A DNA stretch of 64,000 nt from Lepeophtheirus salmonis (lineage: Eukaryota; Arthropoda; Copepoda; Siphonostomatoida; Caligidae): assembly GCF_016086655.4 (NCBI RefSeq), contig NC_052140.2, positions 18,414,001 through 18,478,000 of the forward strand. The letters run 5' to 3'. The notes beneath the pieces are model-generated. The model was given only the letters and a program-made list of their open reading frames with translations. It ran no database searches and was not told the DNA's origin. The translations under genes and the position numbers were made by a program. Positions 46,060-60,400 of the stretch are shown here, piece after piece. Each line of letters opens with the position of its first letter. The stretch's first letter is position 1.

Positions 46060-46480
46060 TTAGAAAAAGAAAAATAGAGACCCATGACAATGTAGAAAGT
46101 AGAGATATTTCATGTAACGTCAGTGAGCTTATTTGCTACTCTTCCAAGTACTCTACTAATTATTCTTCCACTACTGCTAGTGAGGTCTTAAAACGTGTAG
46201 CAGAATTTAAATACTATTTTATAGCCTATATTTTTGGTCATCAGTCTTTTTTAGGCAACCAAAAGACAAGTTGTATTTTTATACCATGTCTATAATTGTA
46301 AATAGGTTCGAGTAACAGCAAAAGAGACTACACGTATGCAATCTCTTCCACCCGGTGTCAGTTTTAAGAAGACTACAGAGAGCCATGGCGTCTCCATCTT
46401 AATTGCTTAAATCATCAGTATTAAAGCCCTGTACAGCCAAAACAACCAAAAATTATGCAGAAACCATAATTCTGGCTTTT
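46060..46480 (+). repeat. dispersed repeat R2, copy 2
   Basis: Contains TTTCATGTAACGTCAGTGAG, GTGAGGTCTTAAAACGTGTA, ACAGCAAAAGAGACTACACG, CACCCGGTGTCAG, GAAGACTACAGAGAGCCATG and GCCCTGTACAGCCAAAAC, in the order seen at 39.57-40.37 kb but without the gypsy piece. Confidence 0.6.
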
Positions 46481-49400
46481 AGTATGTATTTCCCATCCAC
46501 TATTGACCTCCAGTCCCTGGATTTTGCAGTTTAGAGGGATTTGGAGAAGAATGACAGCAGTACATATAATCCAAATTTTGATTTCCTCTGAACTGTCATT
46601 ATGACAGCGTGGAAAGCCATGGACACAGGCTACATTGTCAAGAGCTGCTCATCTGTTCTTCGAATGTGTTATTGCATGTGAAGGAGAATTTATTAAAAAA
46701 AAAAAAAAATACGCAACTACCTTATGAAGTCAATTCCCGCCGAACATGCAACCTTTCAAATTGTTATTTCTTCTTCTCATTTTAAATAAAACATTTAATT
46801 ATGAAACTAGAAATAATCCTTCAGACGCCCATGTAAAAGGAAATATATTCATCTGTACAAAAAGTGTGTCTCTTAATATTTTTAGTCAAAATAGTGTCGG
46901 AGGTACCGAAATACGATTTGCTTATTTTATCTACGGAATTGATACAAAAATATTGTCTATAAATAATATAAAAAAATCCTTTTAAATCTATTCACGGTCT
47001 ACAAAAATCCCATTCCTTGACATTTTTGGAATGAGTATACATAATTTACATGCACATTTTTTCTCAACTTTTTTAAACCATCTATTCACATATAAATTAT
47101 TTTTTCTTTGTGTTACAACTGTACTTATGATGACAAGCCCTTTTTTAAGGGATAGTAATTATACATACATCTACAGACTATAGGGCCCATATGTGTGTTT
47201 ACCTTACGAAACATAAAATAGAAATTTCAGTAAAGATGAAATATTAAGTAGTTCAAATATTTTTATTTCTAGCAATCAGATACATATCAGAGTGTTCCTT
47301 CAACCCAGTACCTAAAATATCCTACCAATATAATAATGTATGCATTTTTATATTAGCTCACCCTTATATATAAATTCTTTTACTTTCTTACTTTTAAAGG
47401 ATGGAACTTGTTTTCTCTCAGAGTTATTAATAATTTTTTGAATTGTTCACGAGGCTTTAATTTATGATTTATTTTAGTAACTCTACTCCAATGATTAATA
47501 TGAAAAAGGTAGACGAAAGGAGGAGTTAAAAATGTTTTATTCTTTTTAGTAGTTGTCAAATTTGATTATAATCTAGAAATTAAAATAAGTCTGAACGTCT
47601 TTATGGGCTACAAAATTAATATTCTTTTTTATAATTAATAGTTGAGATTATGAATTCACAGATCTATAAAATGGAATGTTGAAATCAGACACATACTTTC
47701 ATATTCAAGATTCCAGTATTTCGAACTTTTGTGTCCTCTGGTTCAAGTTTTAAAGGCTTCTAATGTTTTGACCTCGACGCCACATAACCCATTTTTTTAT
47801 CACTGTACTAAGATTGTTTTTGAAGATATCCATCTACTTTAAAAACTATTTCAAAATAATTAGTTTATTCTTGTGTAGATATTTTTTTTTGAATCCTCTA
47901 AATCCTGAACCAGAGGAACAAATAGGTAAAAACATTGGATTTCTGAGTTTTTATACAATATTAAAATATGTACCAAATTTGAAAAAAAAACTGACAATGG
48001 TTCTGTTTTTGGGTTGTTCATTTGGCTTGGAATGACACAAATTAATGTATCTTTGTGGTAGTGTCCGATCGACTAAACTTACTATTGGAATTGCCTGAAA
48101 TCTTTCATTTGGGTCTCAAGGCTAAAGAAATGGTTCTGCTAATAATTTTATTAGCCTTCAAGTACACGGAGGCTTTAAATTTTTTTTTTCTAAAAACAAA
48201 CTTATTGACAAACAAATGCAACAAAAAGGAAGAGCTAAAATTCTGAAAATTTCTTGCAATAAAGTCCACGTAATTGTCTTTTGACCATTGGATTGTCCCA
48301 TTTTCTAGTCACTGCTTTTTCAATCTCCAATCACTTTAACAAAGTTTTTGCCAATTTTTACGAAGTATATACCATTTTAATTTGAGATTTTTCAAATTTT
48401 GTATCAAAATGTGTCATTTTTAGGCCGTCCCAAATATGATGATATAAGTAACAGTTATATATTATATGATTTTGTGCTTCAGTAAAAAAAGGTTGAGTTT
48501 AATTTTAATATCCCTTAAACTGAGCAGTATATTAATAACTACTTATTTTCAAACATTAATTATATAATTAAAACCCATAAAAGTGTACTATTTTACTTAA
48601 AAGAATATAAATTATTATTCTCTTACATGAAATATTTCATGTACGTTTGTAAGGGTCCAAAAACGCTTTGGATAGCAATTTTTTGGCCTTGACGTCCGTT
48701 ACAGCATTAATTTAGCATTTGGCAAAAAATACTATTTTTTCAATAAACTACTACTTCATATAAAACAAGAAATAAACACCGTAATATTCTAAGAATTATT
48801 CTTGCCACATACTGGTATATAACTTTGCACACTTTTTCTTAAAGAAGATTTGAATTTGTAGAGAATAAAAGAAGAAGTTATTTTAGGACAAAGGTTTTTA
48901 GACATAACCTGAAATTTGGGCAAATGCCAGTTCAACGGTGTTTCTAAGCCTTATCTCTACTTTGAAAAAAAAAAGTGTGCAAAGATAACAGACCAACATG
49001 CAGGTAATTTTTTTTTTTTTTTTAAGTTTTACAGTTGTCATTTTTTGTTTGATATGAACTAGAGAGTTCTGAAATAATTTTAATTTCTTGATGTCACAGT
49101 CAACGCCGGGAAAAGTTACTCTAGTTAAAATGAACGATAACTGACATTTGTATTATTCTACAAATTATTGTCAATTATAAGCTGCAAACTATTTTTTTAC
49201 CCCTTCAGAGAGTGGTAAATGGCACACAATTTTTTTTAAATTAATGGTTACAATAAAATAACACAAAAAAGGGCATACATTAAATTTAAAAGACCATATC
49301 CAGAAAAATGTATGTATTTTGATTCAAAAAAATATTCTTAACTTTTGTGAAACATATTGCCTCAAGCCTATTTTTACGTTTATGCATCAAGCATGTCATT

Positions 49401-50989
49401 TTTAGGGATAAGGATCCGCTATGTCAGTAAATCATTTAGTTTTGGGGTGTTTCAAACCCCAGAGCTGTACTTGAGTTTGGATATGCAAGAAAATAAGGAA
49501 GAGAGCAAAAGTCTTGCTTAAATTTTTAACACTTTAATTCTTTAAAAAAAAAAAAAAAAAAATTAATAATGTTACTTTTTTTATCAAAGTACATACATAA
49601 AAGTATTTTTTTTTTAAATATCTTTTCATCAACTTTTTTTCTTGCCTTTTATGTATTTTTAACGAATTTAATTGATAGCTAAACAATTTCATTTTTTTCT
49701 TTTACAAAGTTTGTTAATTTATAGCTTATAATTGATAGGGAAAAAAAAATAATGATGTGTCTAACTGTGTAACAGATGGTACACAAAAATGCAATGAACC
49801 ATATCTTTTCCTTCCTAATGTACCTACTAGGTTGAAAACTAGACAAAGTTTAGGACTTAAAGATGTACTAAAAACAATCGGAATTGATAAAAAAACTAAA
49901 ATTATTACTTTTTTTTTAGTTGACTCTTATGGGAGCGTTGATTTTGTCAGTAAATCACATTTACTTTTTGCCTATTGTATTAGAAACTAGTGAGATTTAT
50001 GAGGCAGTATAATGAATAAGTATTGTTCTTTACAAGTTTCTCCATATGTTTTAAGCTTTTTTTCTATAAACTTCTACGACAAAATATTTCATCGTAGTAT
50101 TGCTACAAACTCATCCTTTAAACACGTACTTAAAAGTACGCAATGGGAATAATAGGCTTCATATTGAGGTATTTTAGAAGTTAAATTAATTTCCAAATAT
50201 TAATTTATTTCAATTTTTATCCTTTTTATATTTACTGCAAATATTTATCAAAGTAGTAGCCACTGTTTCTCATTTGTATTTAATACAATTTTCATTCACG
50301 GTATGTAATTTTCTCTGACAGAATGAGCAATAATATGAAATATACATTAATTGAATTACCTAATACAGTAATAGGTATTTCTAGTAAATAGTATAATCTA
50401 TAAAATAAAAAAGTGCTGGTAATAAAAATTACTCAGAAATTATTATTTTATACATACACAGTTTGTTTAGTTACATAAAACTGAATAGATTTCCTATCAT
50501 TATCCTCTTTTATGGCCTCTTTTGAGTAAACACAGTGAAAAAACATGCGATATTTACAAAAAGTATAAGACTTGTAAACAAAGATGATGGCAATGAATAT
50601 TTCTATATCTACAACATAAAGAATCCAGAAACTAAAGTCGCGGATAATTTAATCCAAAAATATATTAAATAGTAAATTGTAGACATTCGGATAAGGGTGT
50701 AATTTTGTATGCATTTCAAAAGATCTTTAGATTGTTACAAAGATATGACTGGCTACAAGAAATTCAATTCAAAGAACAAAAATGCAGATCTAATTTGATT
50801 TTTATTTTGTTAAAGAACATCCTTGTTATGACATGATTTGTGATCTGGTTATAAAACAAATCTAAAAAAATTACATAATAAACTGTGCTAACGATTAAAG
50901 TAACTACATCATTTTAATTTTTTATAACCTATTCTATGCATTTTGCAATTGTAAATAGTAATTTAATTAATAAAATACTCGTTTAAATA
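46481..50989. other. long AT-rich stretch without a recognised gene
   Basis: Nothing assignable in 4.5 kb. Open plus frames at 46746-46985, 47814-48035, 48055-48246 and 49757-49990 are short, AT-driven and unlike any family I know. Homopolymer runs: about 14 A at 46696, 14 T at 49010, 18-19 A near 49544. Confidence 0.45.
48624..48643. repeat. perfect 20-base palindrome
   Basis: TACATGAAATATTTCATGTA, no spacer. AT-rich, so chance is possible, but it is the longest gapless palindrome that I noticed. Confidence 0.7.
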
Positions 50990-51580
50990 CAAGGTGTTTT
51001 CAAAAGTAAGATGACTTGTCAAATTTTGCGGGTAATGTACATTTGGTATGCTAGATTTTTTTTATTTTAGTACTCTCGCCAAAAAAAAATTATGTTTCTG
51101 CTATTAAATATGTTTAGTTTGTTTGTGAGTAGTTTAAACAGTAAGAAATATTTTGCGTGTTCGGCGATGTTTTACTATTTAAAAACATGTATCAAAAGAA
51201 TTTTTCATCAAAATTTGCTTAAAAAAACATTTGAATGTTTACTGGTGGTACAAACTCTTCCAAGATCACCTTAAAGATCGATCAATTGAATTTGAAGTGT
51301 CTGGAATTGTTTAGGAAGGAAAACAACACTTCCATCTGTCACTATCTTGTTCCCAAAACGGAAGAGACCTATGAAAGGACGGAGATTTTCAACAATTGAA
51401 GACTATATTGCAGGAAGAGCTCAAAGCTATACTGAAAGTGCTTTGAGGATTAAAAAAACATTAAATCAAGTGTACTTTATCTGAGGGGTAGTACTTTGAA
51501 GAGAAGAAGATAAATTTTCAGGAGCAAATAAATACTTTTTCCTAAAAATACAAAGTCACCTTACTTTTTGAACACATGTC
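50990..51580 (+). mobile_element. mariner-type relic with both ends
   Basis: Left AAGGTGTTTTCAAAAGTAAG then ATGACTTG, right complement GACATGTGTTCAAAAAGTAA then GGTGACTTTG: clear inverted repeats. The plus frame near the 3' end reads ILFPKRKRPMKGRRFSTIED then YIAGRAQSYTESAL, matching mariner C-termini (FLFPKLKxPLKGxRFxTIEDIQ...ALK). Upstream frame 51092-51274 is AT-rich and broken. About 590 bases, so roughly half is missing. Confidence 0.75.
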
Positions 51581-54500
51581 GTAGAGTACATCAATAATAA
51601 GAAAAAATTTTATTTTAAAATAACCTTACCAACATGAGTTTGCGATTTCAACTCGTTATATTCCGTTTTTCTTAAAAAAAACTTAAACAAAAATTAATTT
51701 TTTTTATAAGAACTTTGAAAATAAAATAAGTTTTTGATGAAGTTTGTGCACTATATAAAATTATAGCTACAATATTATAATTTAGTATCAAAAGTTGTAC
51801 CCCTCAGTAATACAAAACTATAGATTGCTCAAGGGCGCTGTTGTCACATCTATTCATGTCAACTATTGTTGAGGAGCAGTAAATCAATCAAATTTATTAT
51901 TCTAAGGAAATAAACTATGAAAAACTATATCAAGGTGAAGCCTCTAGACTAAAGACTACACTTCCTTCACAAGCAGATTAGTAAGTCTTGTTGAAACTAA
52001 AGAAAATAAATTAGATTGAGTGTCTTCAACAAATTATTGTTTTTCCGTTAATAAGTGTTTCTTTTTTGTTAATTTTTGTCGTTGGACCCTGTAACTCATT
52101 ACATATTTTTTTTATTAAGGCTCATAAAGAATTATATTATACTATAAAATATGTTGGTAGAGGAATTAAGTTACAGATAACATAAATAAACATTTTAGTT
52201 TAAAATTATTCGCCTCCTGATGAATTGCTCAGTACGTGCTAATACACAGCAATAAATTTGTTTGAGAAATTAATAAAATATGATCAGGTGTAGAAAGACA
52301 AATAAATATAAAATGTGACGAGTAAAATGACCATAAATATTAAAACATTTGAAAAAAACACAACTAATAACCGAATCAAGAGTCTATAATTCATATTTAA
52401 AACAATTACATGCCAAAGGTTTCATATAACTTAATAGTTCTTTTCAAAGGATATATCATATTAATATTTATTGAGTAGTATGATACCAAATCCGTTCTAT
52501 ATTACCATCCATAATCTGACACATTTGGAATCTTCAAAAGAAGGCTGTGGATCGTGTAACAGCAGATATAATCATTTACATAATTTATTTTATTTGCCAC
52601 TAGATTTTGTGTTCAAGCAATTTCTAGACAAACAATTACACTTAAGTATGCAATTGATATTCAAAATGAGAGTATAAATTGCACATTATGTAGCAAAACA
52701 CTTGAAACATGAGTAAAAATTCAATACAAATGTGATAAGATTTATCCTTTGGGGACGAATGAGTGAATTAAAATAAGGTATAATCTACAATTATCAATAT
52801 CAAAAACTGATTTTCTATTGGCAACGGATCCGAATCATCCTAGGGACTGTAAGGTAAAGACATTATCAGCAAAGTGCAGGAAATAATTTATTATACATGG
52901 AACATGAAACCCATTCCAACTAGTTTAGAATGATTAATCCCTTATAGAACTCTACGTTTTGGCAAATTTTTCCTATAACATTTGGTCGTTTATTTGGACT
53001 CATAAATATTTGTTTTAAAAAAATGAAAAGAAAACTGTGATTCTTAACGTCGTTTTGTCTTGTTTCCCCTATTATTTTTGACCCATGTTAGATATGTTTT
53101 GGGATTGTATTTGATTAGGTTATAATTTTTGTTTTTGTCATAATTAGAAATTAAGATATGCCTGTTATACTTTTGAAAAAAAAGAAGTATAGAATTAATA
53201 AATAGATTAGTACAGCAGAGTATATTTAAAAACTTATAACTTTTTCCCATTTTGGAAATGTATGTTGCTATGTTTAACCATAAAAGATACTGTTTCTGGT
53301 GATTAAAAAAACTATTGATACTTGTGACATCCTTAAAGCTCTTCAAATAATAATAAAATTATTGATTTTTGACAAAAAATTGGTTTGCCATTCTAAGAAA
53401 CAAAGCTAATGATGAAATGACAAGTAGCAGGATGAACTAAGTGAACAATTTTTGTTTTATTTAATGTTTATAGGTACTGTAAAAAATTGATGAGTTGAGC
53501 TTCAAAATGGAAACCCTGCCAAAATTTTAAAAACATCACAAAATGACATGATAACTCTGACAATTTAAAAAAGAAATGTTTAAAAGTAGATCAACTTAGT
53601 TGTTTTGACGTTTATTATATGAACTGCAAAGCATTAGTCCGCGCTTCTCAAAGTTATTAAGTGAGAGCATGAGTGCAGTCATCATTTGAAATAACAATCG
53701 AGAATCATTTTAGAAACGCGATAAAATAGTTCGAATTTTCTCTCATATATGTAAGTTTGTATTATTGTTTCAGTTTCTACTTCGTATCAGATAACATCAA
53801 AAAAACTAATAAAATAAGTAATAATTTAAAAGAGTGAAAGAATAAACGTCTCAAGATAACCATGAATCTCTTTTCCTATGCTGGATCTATGACTCTCTGT
53901 TGTTTCGGTTGACGAGTTTGCCTATCACATAACTGGTCACTCGAAGAAGACTCAGATATCGGTTCCCCTCACCAGCAACTTAATGTGTGGCGATACATTT
54001 TTATTATTTGTAAACGAATTTTCCCAACAGAAATACGATTTTCAAACTTGAGAAACCTTTGTTCAAGCTTAAGATAATTATCAAGCTTAACTAGATGATA
54101 GTTTACGAAACTTCGTAAATACATTTCCCCTTCCAAGGTGGTTTCTAAGCTTTTTGTGCTCATGGCACACCAATAGACAAATAAAAACTTCTTGACACAC
54201 CTATTTTAATAAAATCATTTATTTGGATTTTTATCAATATAGCAAATAATGTAAGGCTGTCACAAATAGTACGGAACATTTGAGCTTGTAATATATTAAT
54301 TTTAATTTCAAGAGATCCTAAATTCGAATTCCTAACAATGTCGATCCTTAAATCAACTCCATCAACGACTTATGTTTATAACTCCACAAAAAAGCCTTAG
54401 TTTACTCTCCATCTTTCATAATCATACGCACTATAATTACTTTTACTTAAATATGTCTACTCAATAATTTAAGAATAACGAAAAACAGCTATTGACAATA

Positions 54501-56214
54501 GAAAGAAAGACTGTTCAGATTGCCAGATTATAAAAAGTAAAACCCGTGCTTAGGTAATATTTTCTACATCTTTAGTTATATAAGGAAAAAGTATTTAAAT
54601 TCTTGTAACAACTTTATTTAATTTATAAAAATAATGATTATATTATTTAATTTAAAAAGTATTATTATTTTAATCAAAACATAAAGCAAATATTTGAAAT
54701 TTATCCCTTAATTCATAATAAAAGTCTAATTAACTTTTATATAATCAAAGTAATAGTACTTAAAAAACCAACCTTAGGCATGGTGGGCTATATATCAAAT
54801 TGGTTGTGCAAGGCATGCATTTTACACCTTAAAATGTACAATTATTTATTTTTCATAATATCTGCCTCAAACTGTCGCAAAATTTGACAGTTGGCATTCC
54901 TTGGGATAAAATTATTCTCTTGAACTTTATGTGCCCGGATTCGATACTCGGTCGTTCTAAAAGAATAAATATATTTAATGTGTATGGGATTCATAGACAG
55001 TTCATAGGTCAGCTGAAATAGTTTTAGAACTATCATGTTTATTCTGATCATTCTTTATCAGTGCAACTCCATCTGACCAATTAAAAGAACAATAAAAGTT
55101 AATGATATGAAATTTGTAGAAAATATACTCATTATATAATCATAAAATAAATTCAAACAATATCAAATATATGTTGGTATGCTTGAGGTGAGGATTGGGA
55201 GAAAATATTTTGCCAAATGACAAATGATATTTCTCCTTAGGAAACTTAACCGAACAGACATATTGCGCACGGATGATATGACGAAGTTACATTCGGCTGA
55301 AAATTATATTTAATAAATTAACATATACAATTGTATATATGATATTTAAGATATTGATTTAAATAATCGTTTATATCATTTTTCAGCCATATGTCGCAAG
55401 TTTTAGTTTGGGGAAATGCCCACTCAGCAAATTGTTCAAAGGCAAAATTGACATTTTGGAATATTGTCCATTGTCAAAATGTCCTTTCACCAATTATTTT
55501 TTTGCTATAAATTGTTAATTTTTGACGTGTTAGAGTGAAATTAGCTGGTAGAGCTAAAAAAAATGTTCTGTGATTGACATCTAGGGCTCCTCAAAATTAA
55601 ACAAATTATGTCTTCAAAAATCAAGTCATTACACATATTTTATACTGCAGAGCATCTAAATATATTGTTTTTGGATGTGGGGAGCAACTTATTTTAACAG
55701 AATATAAGATTCATAATATTATGTATAAAATATGTTGAATGACTGGCTTTTCAAAAACATATTTCTTATTAAGCTCGAGGAGCTCCAGATGGGAATCACA
55801 GAACATAATTATTCAAATACCAACCATTTAATCAGATACACAAAAGATTTATATATGCTAATATATGATTATGAGAGTGGATAATATTAAATATATATGT
55901 TTGTATGTACATAAATTTAAAAAATGAAAGTATATGCACGTCAAATATATTAGAAAGGCTCGTATGATCTAATAAATTTATTACAATAGATTCATTTCCA
56001 TAATTCTTATACAAAAAATAAAAGATCTAAAGGAATATAAATATATTTTATAAAGGTATATAAATAAATGTTTTTGAACATACCAATTTGTGAACATGGG
56101 TTTTTCCAGAATAAATATAGATATTTCTAAAAATTTAGAACAATTTTATCATAATGTGAAACGTTAAACACTGGTTCCTGTTTCTACATAAATCAAGATT
56201 CATATGAATGCGAT
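51581..56214. other. long AT-rich stretch without a recognised gene
   Basis: Nothing assignable. Minus frames at 53044-53346 (Asn/Lys/Ile-rich) and 53969-54163 (MSTKSLETTLEGEMYLRSFV on) are open but unrecognised. 53465-53590 has a weak likeness to R1 (TGGAAACCCTGCCAAAATTT). A 9-base inverted pair GACATTTTG/CAAAATGTC lies at about 55449-55483. Confidence 0.4.
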
Positions 56215-56760
56215 AAAATTGTTCCGGCCAAATACGAACAATAAACTTAAAAATAAAATAAGTGTCATAGAAGCCAAGAAAATGGCATCTGAACGTGATT
56301 AACGAATTTTAGTTCCATGCACTTTTGGACGCTCTCAAGAAATCAATTGTAAAGTAGTTGCGGATTTTAAAAAGGAACCTGGACATGAACGTGGTGTTCC
56401 AGCAGGATGATGCACCTGCTCACAGGTCCAAAAAGGCACATAACGGGTTGGAGGACAACTTGCCTTTCTGGCCAAATAAAATGTGCCCCCTACTTACCAG
56501 ATACCTACCCATTCAAATTCACTTTTTGGGTGCATATTGAGTCCAAGGGCTGCACCGTCCGTCACCCAAATATCAACAACCTCAAGGAACCTGTCAACCA
56601 GCAACACATGCTACTACATCTGTAATATGTACAAGGGCTTCTGTGGCAGCCTGGAAGCTATCATTGCTGCCAAGAGGGCTGCATCGATGATTAGGGTAGA
56701 CTAGACATAATATTAGTTAATTTTATTTTATTGACATACCCTATTGCAACGGGTTGCTGA
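56215..56760 (+). mobile_element. internally deleted DD37D-type element
   Basis: MASERD, stop, RILVPCTFGRSQEINCK (56284 on) is the N-terminal HTH. The sequence then jumps to MNVVFQQDDAPAHRSKKAHN (second catalytic Asp) and GLEDNLPFWPNKMCP. The SPDLNP block is decayed (TRYLPIQIHF), followed by WVHIESKGCTVRHPNINNLK in a second frame and IIAAKRAA in a third. The first Asp domain is deleted. Confidence 0.7.
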
Positions 56761-56999
56761 AATACATCGAGATAAAGTTCTAGATTGAAAGTGTCCGCTC
56801 CCAGATAATATCCTGTCAGTCAATAAGCAAAGGAAGAAATGAGCTAAAACATCAAATGAGAAATGCTTATATCCTTAGAAACATTATATTATAGAACAAA
56901 AAGAAGTGTAGTTTCTTTCCTTTAAAAGTGTGTCCAAACTAAAGGCTATATACAAATAAAATGACGCCATCAAATGGATAATTAATCAATGCATCAGTT

Positions 57000-57440
57000 A
57001 GCGTTGACAGAAATATCTGGTAGGAAGACCAAAGGCAAAAAGTAGTAAATTTACATGGCCTGCAAATTCATCCCTATGAAATAGCAAGGACAATGTAAGG
57101 CTTTGGATAAATAATATTTAACCCATAGGAAACTTTATTTGGTAGCAAGACGGAGCTCCATGCCGTACTCCCAACAAGTCCCAAAAATTGTGTTTAGACG
57201 ACTTCCAGAGATTTTATTCTAAAGAGAAATATCCGCCTTTATTATTTGATTTGAATCCACTGTCTTATTACTTTTGGAACGACATCAAGAGGACAGCATG
57301 TAAGACCCGCCACGATCATCTCATTGACTGAAAATTTTCTATTGTTTAGGAATAGGCTTACGTTGATTCCACCAAAATTGTAAGAAGGATCAGACTTTGT
57401 CTTTGGTATGTAAGACCTGCAGATGGTGGACAATTACAAT
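57000..57440 (+). mobile_element. DD37D-type transposase C-terminal relic
   Basis: Plus frame: GNFIW, stop, QDGAPCRTPNKSQKLCLDDF, QRFYSKEKYPPLLFDLNPLS, YYFWNDIKRTACKTRHDHLI, then after a stop AYVDSTKIVRRIRLCLWYVR. The second Asp is kept; 37 residues on, the third is Ser. Distinct from the copy 300 bases upstream, so two separate insertions. Confidence 0.7.
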
Positions 57441-60400
57441 TTAGAATCTTTAGTATTGTAGCTTTGGATAGCTTTAATAAAAAATATGACATTGTCTCTA
57501 GATAGTCTTAATTTCATGCAGAAATAATTATTTAAGGCATACTGGGAAGAAAATGGGAATACATTTCCATATTATTAGAGAAAAGTTTGTGTATCTGTCT
57601 GTTTTGATATTTGCAGATACATTCTTTTAAGTGAGCACGGTAAAACGTTAAAACTGCGTGCCTACATGATCGAAGAAGTAAGAATGTGGCAAACGACATG
57701 TGTAGATAAAGCTAAGAAAGAAAAACGGAGAAAATATCTATATTTTTCAAGAAATATTCTTTGTTTGTCTTTTGTCGACGCCTTATAATTTTGAGTAATG
57801 CTGGGTACTCTCACTAGTTATCAATTTTTTATAAACTCATTAATAATGAAGTCGAAGAAAAAGAAAATCATCAATAATTACAAACTACAGACTCTATTGA
57901 TAATTTTATATCGAACCTGTACTGTTTGCTCGACTTTCAACAACGTTAAATTACTATTGTCTATGAAAGTAATCTCAAATCCAGAATTGTTACCAATAAG
58001 GTACTAGACAACGATGTTAAAATACTCGTTCTCCTTGTTTTTAAGCAATTTTATTAATTAATAACTACTTATGGGCAAGTATTCTATATGAATATTGGAA
58101 ATCAGTTGAAGTGGCTGTACTCAAATTTGCGGGAACAGATAAGATACCCAAAAAGTCAGCCTTAGTTTAGTGCTTTTATTTGGTATATGGGATTTAGCTT
58201 CACTCTAATTATGGTTTAGCAAATAAAATATATCATTTTCTTATTCTGTGAAAGTAACAATCAATTTTGGCTACTATAGGTGTAATTTTTGGACCCTTTA
58301 TAGGGCTGATAATAACAATGTCATAACAAAAATGGACGATAATTTGTTAAAGATAAAAATGAAATATGCACTTAGTTTTGAGAAAAATAATTTTCTTGAT
58401 TTTGTGTTGACAGCCACAAATTATCTTATTTCACTCCGAAACGATATGCTCTGCTTAAAGAACGTCCAAGAATGATTTTAACATAAATATTTCAATAATT
58501 TCCTGAACATTAAACTACCAAACAACTTACTGACTCTGTTTATTACACCCATACCCAATCTTTGGCCTCTTTTTATACCTGCATTAAGAAATATGGTTAT
58601 TATAAAAAGAAGCAACATCTACGTGATTTCGTGTATTTTTCGACATGAAAGTCATATATAAAAGATAAAAAAATATATTGAAGAAAGTTTTTATTTTGAT
58701 TTCTCAAGATTTATATAATTATTTTGTATTTTTTTCTGAATCGGAGAAAAATCAATTCGTAAAGTGAAGAAATCAAACTTTGAATTAAAAAAAAAAAGTA
58801 GAGAAAGAGTAAACGCTGAGTATTATACTGACGAGTATATTGAGAGTACTGAGAGTTTGTTGAACAAATGTTTAAAAATATGCAGCAAAAATATCCTTGT
58901 TAGGTAGGAAAACTAATTCAAAAAAACATAAAACAATTTTTCATGCTGTCCAATGTTTGATAATATATCTTCCAATCAAATGATAGAATAATGGTTTGAT
59001 ATGTAGATATATAAAGACATACATATGTGTGGGCAGTTAACTATTTGGGATGAATGGTCTATATTGTGTTTTTTTTTTTAAACACATACAACTCATAACA
59101 GTGAAGAATCATTTTGCAGAAAACAATGCATTTGCTTTTAACGGATGTGCCTCTGTTTGTGACACATTTATTACTAACTATTATTATTTAATGGGGTTGA
59201 AAACAACAAGATAAGTTAATACATATATATATATTTGGGTCATCCCACAATATATCTTAGAGAGGTAATGGAAGAGACTACATTTTTATTGTACTTTAAA
59301 GTTATTTTCTTCAATTAAAAATATATATGTTACTAAAAAAATATTTTTGCCACCTCAAAACAAATAGCTTCAAACTATGATTCATGAGTTTTCATGCTTT
59401 AATATCCTTAAAGGCCTCATATTACACTCAATTATGGGAATGTTGCACAAAAATAATTTTGAAAATACTTTTTTTGGGTTAAAAAATTAAATTATCATTT
59501 TTCTATGAACTATAAAAATCCAAGGGAAATATGGTTTTAGGGCACTTTATCTAAACATTTTTACGAAACAGACACATTGAATAATAATCTTTTTACCAAA
59601 CATAGACTTTGCCGAAAAAAAAATATTTTATTGTGATTCAAGTTGCAATTCTATTTCATTATCTATTAGATAACTCCAATGAAAAATACATCTTGATGTT
59701 TATCAAGTCAAAGACTTCTTTGGGATAGAGGAGTTTCAATCAGATTTTGTTTAGATACATTGAAGCTCCTAAAATGTATAAATAACTGATTTAATTATCG
59801 GCATTGTCTATTGAATCTCAATCATTGATTTATTTATTGCCTTCTTTTAATTTTTTTAAATTTTTAATATCACTTTCTAATTGATTCGTTTAATTAATTT
59901 TTGGATAGCTGCTATGATTTCTGTTCTATTAGCAGTTTGACCCAACTGTAGAAACATTTTTATTACGAAATAAATCAATTATTAATGAATCAGCACTGAA
60001 TCATTGTAATTCGTGGCAAATAATTTTTTTTTTTTTTTTTTTAAAGTTGATGTAACATTAATGGGAATTATGATTACATAGTATTGCAGTATGAATCGTA
60101 CCCAAATATATTTAACATTTTGTCAACAAACTGTCTGTTCGGTAAAGTGCTATTGAAAATAAAGTTTTTAGCAATGAGACCACGTACGAATCAAAATAAA
60201 GTTGAAAATGTCTTTCAATAAGAATAGTTATCAATTATCTTTTTTAATATCCAGGTAGTCCTATGAATGATCACAAAAAATAAGTGGAAGGAAATCCAAA
60301 CCAATTTGCAGAATGCCCTTTTTCTGGAATATTAAAGAAACATTAAGGTACAAAATATACATTACCATTGTATCATATTCTGTGGATACTTGGATGAAAA

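Noticed and set aside
54895..54965. tRNA-like T-arm (GGATTCGATAC) near a possible SINE
   Set aside because: The stem pairs poorly, no A box or acceptor stem is found at the right distance, and no other copy was noticed.
37663..60045. Long A or T runs (37663, 49544, 60025) as retrocopy tails
   Set aside because: No reading frame or LINE sequence ends at these runs; simple homopolymers in AT-rich DNA.
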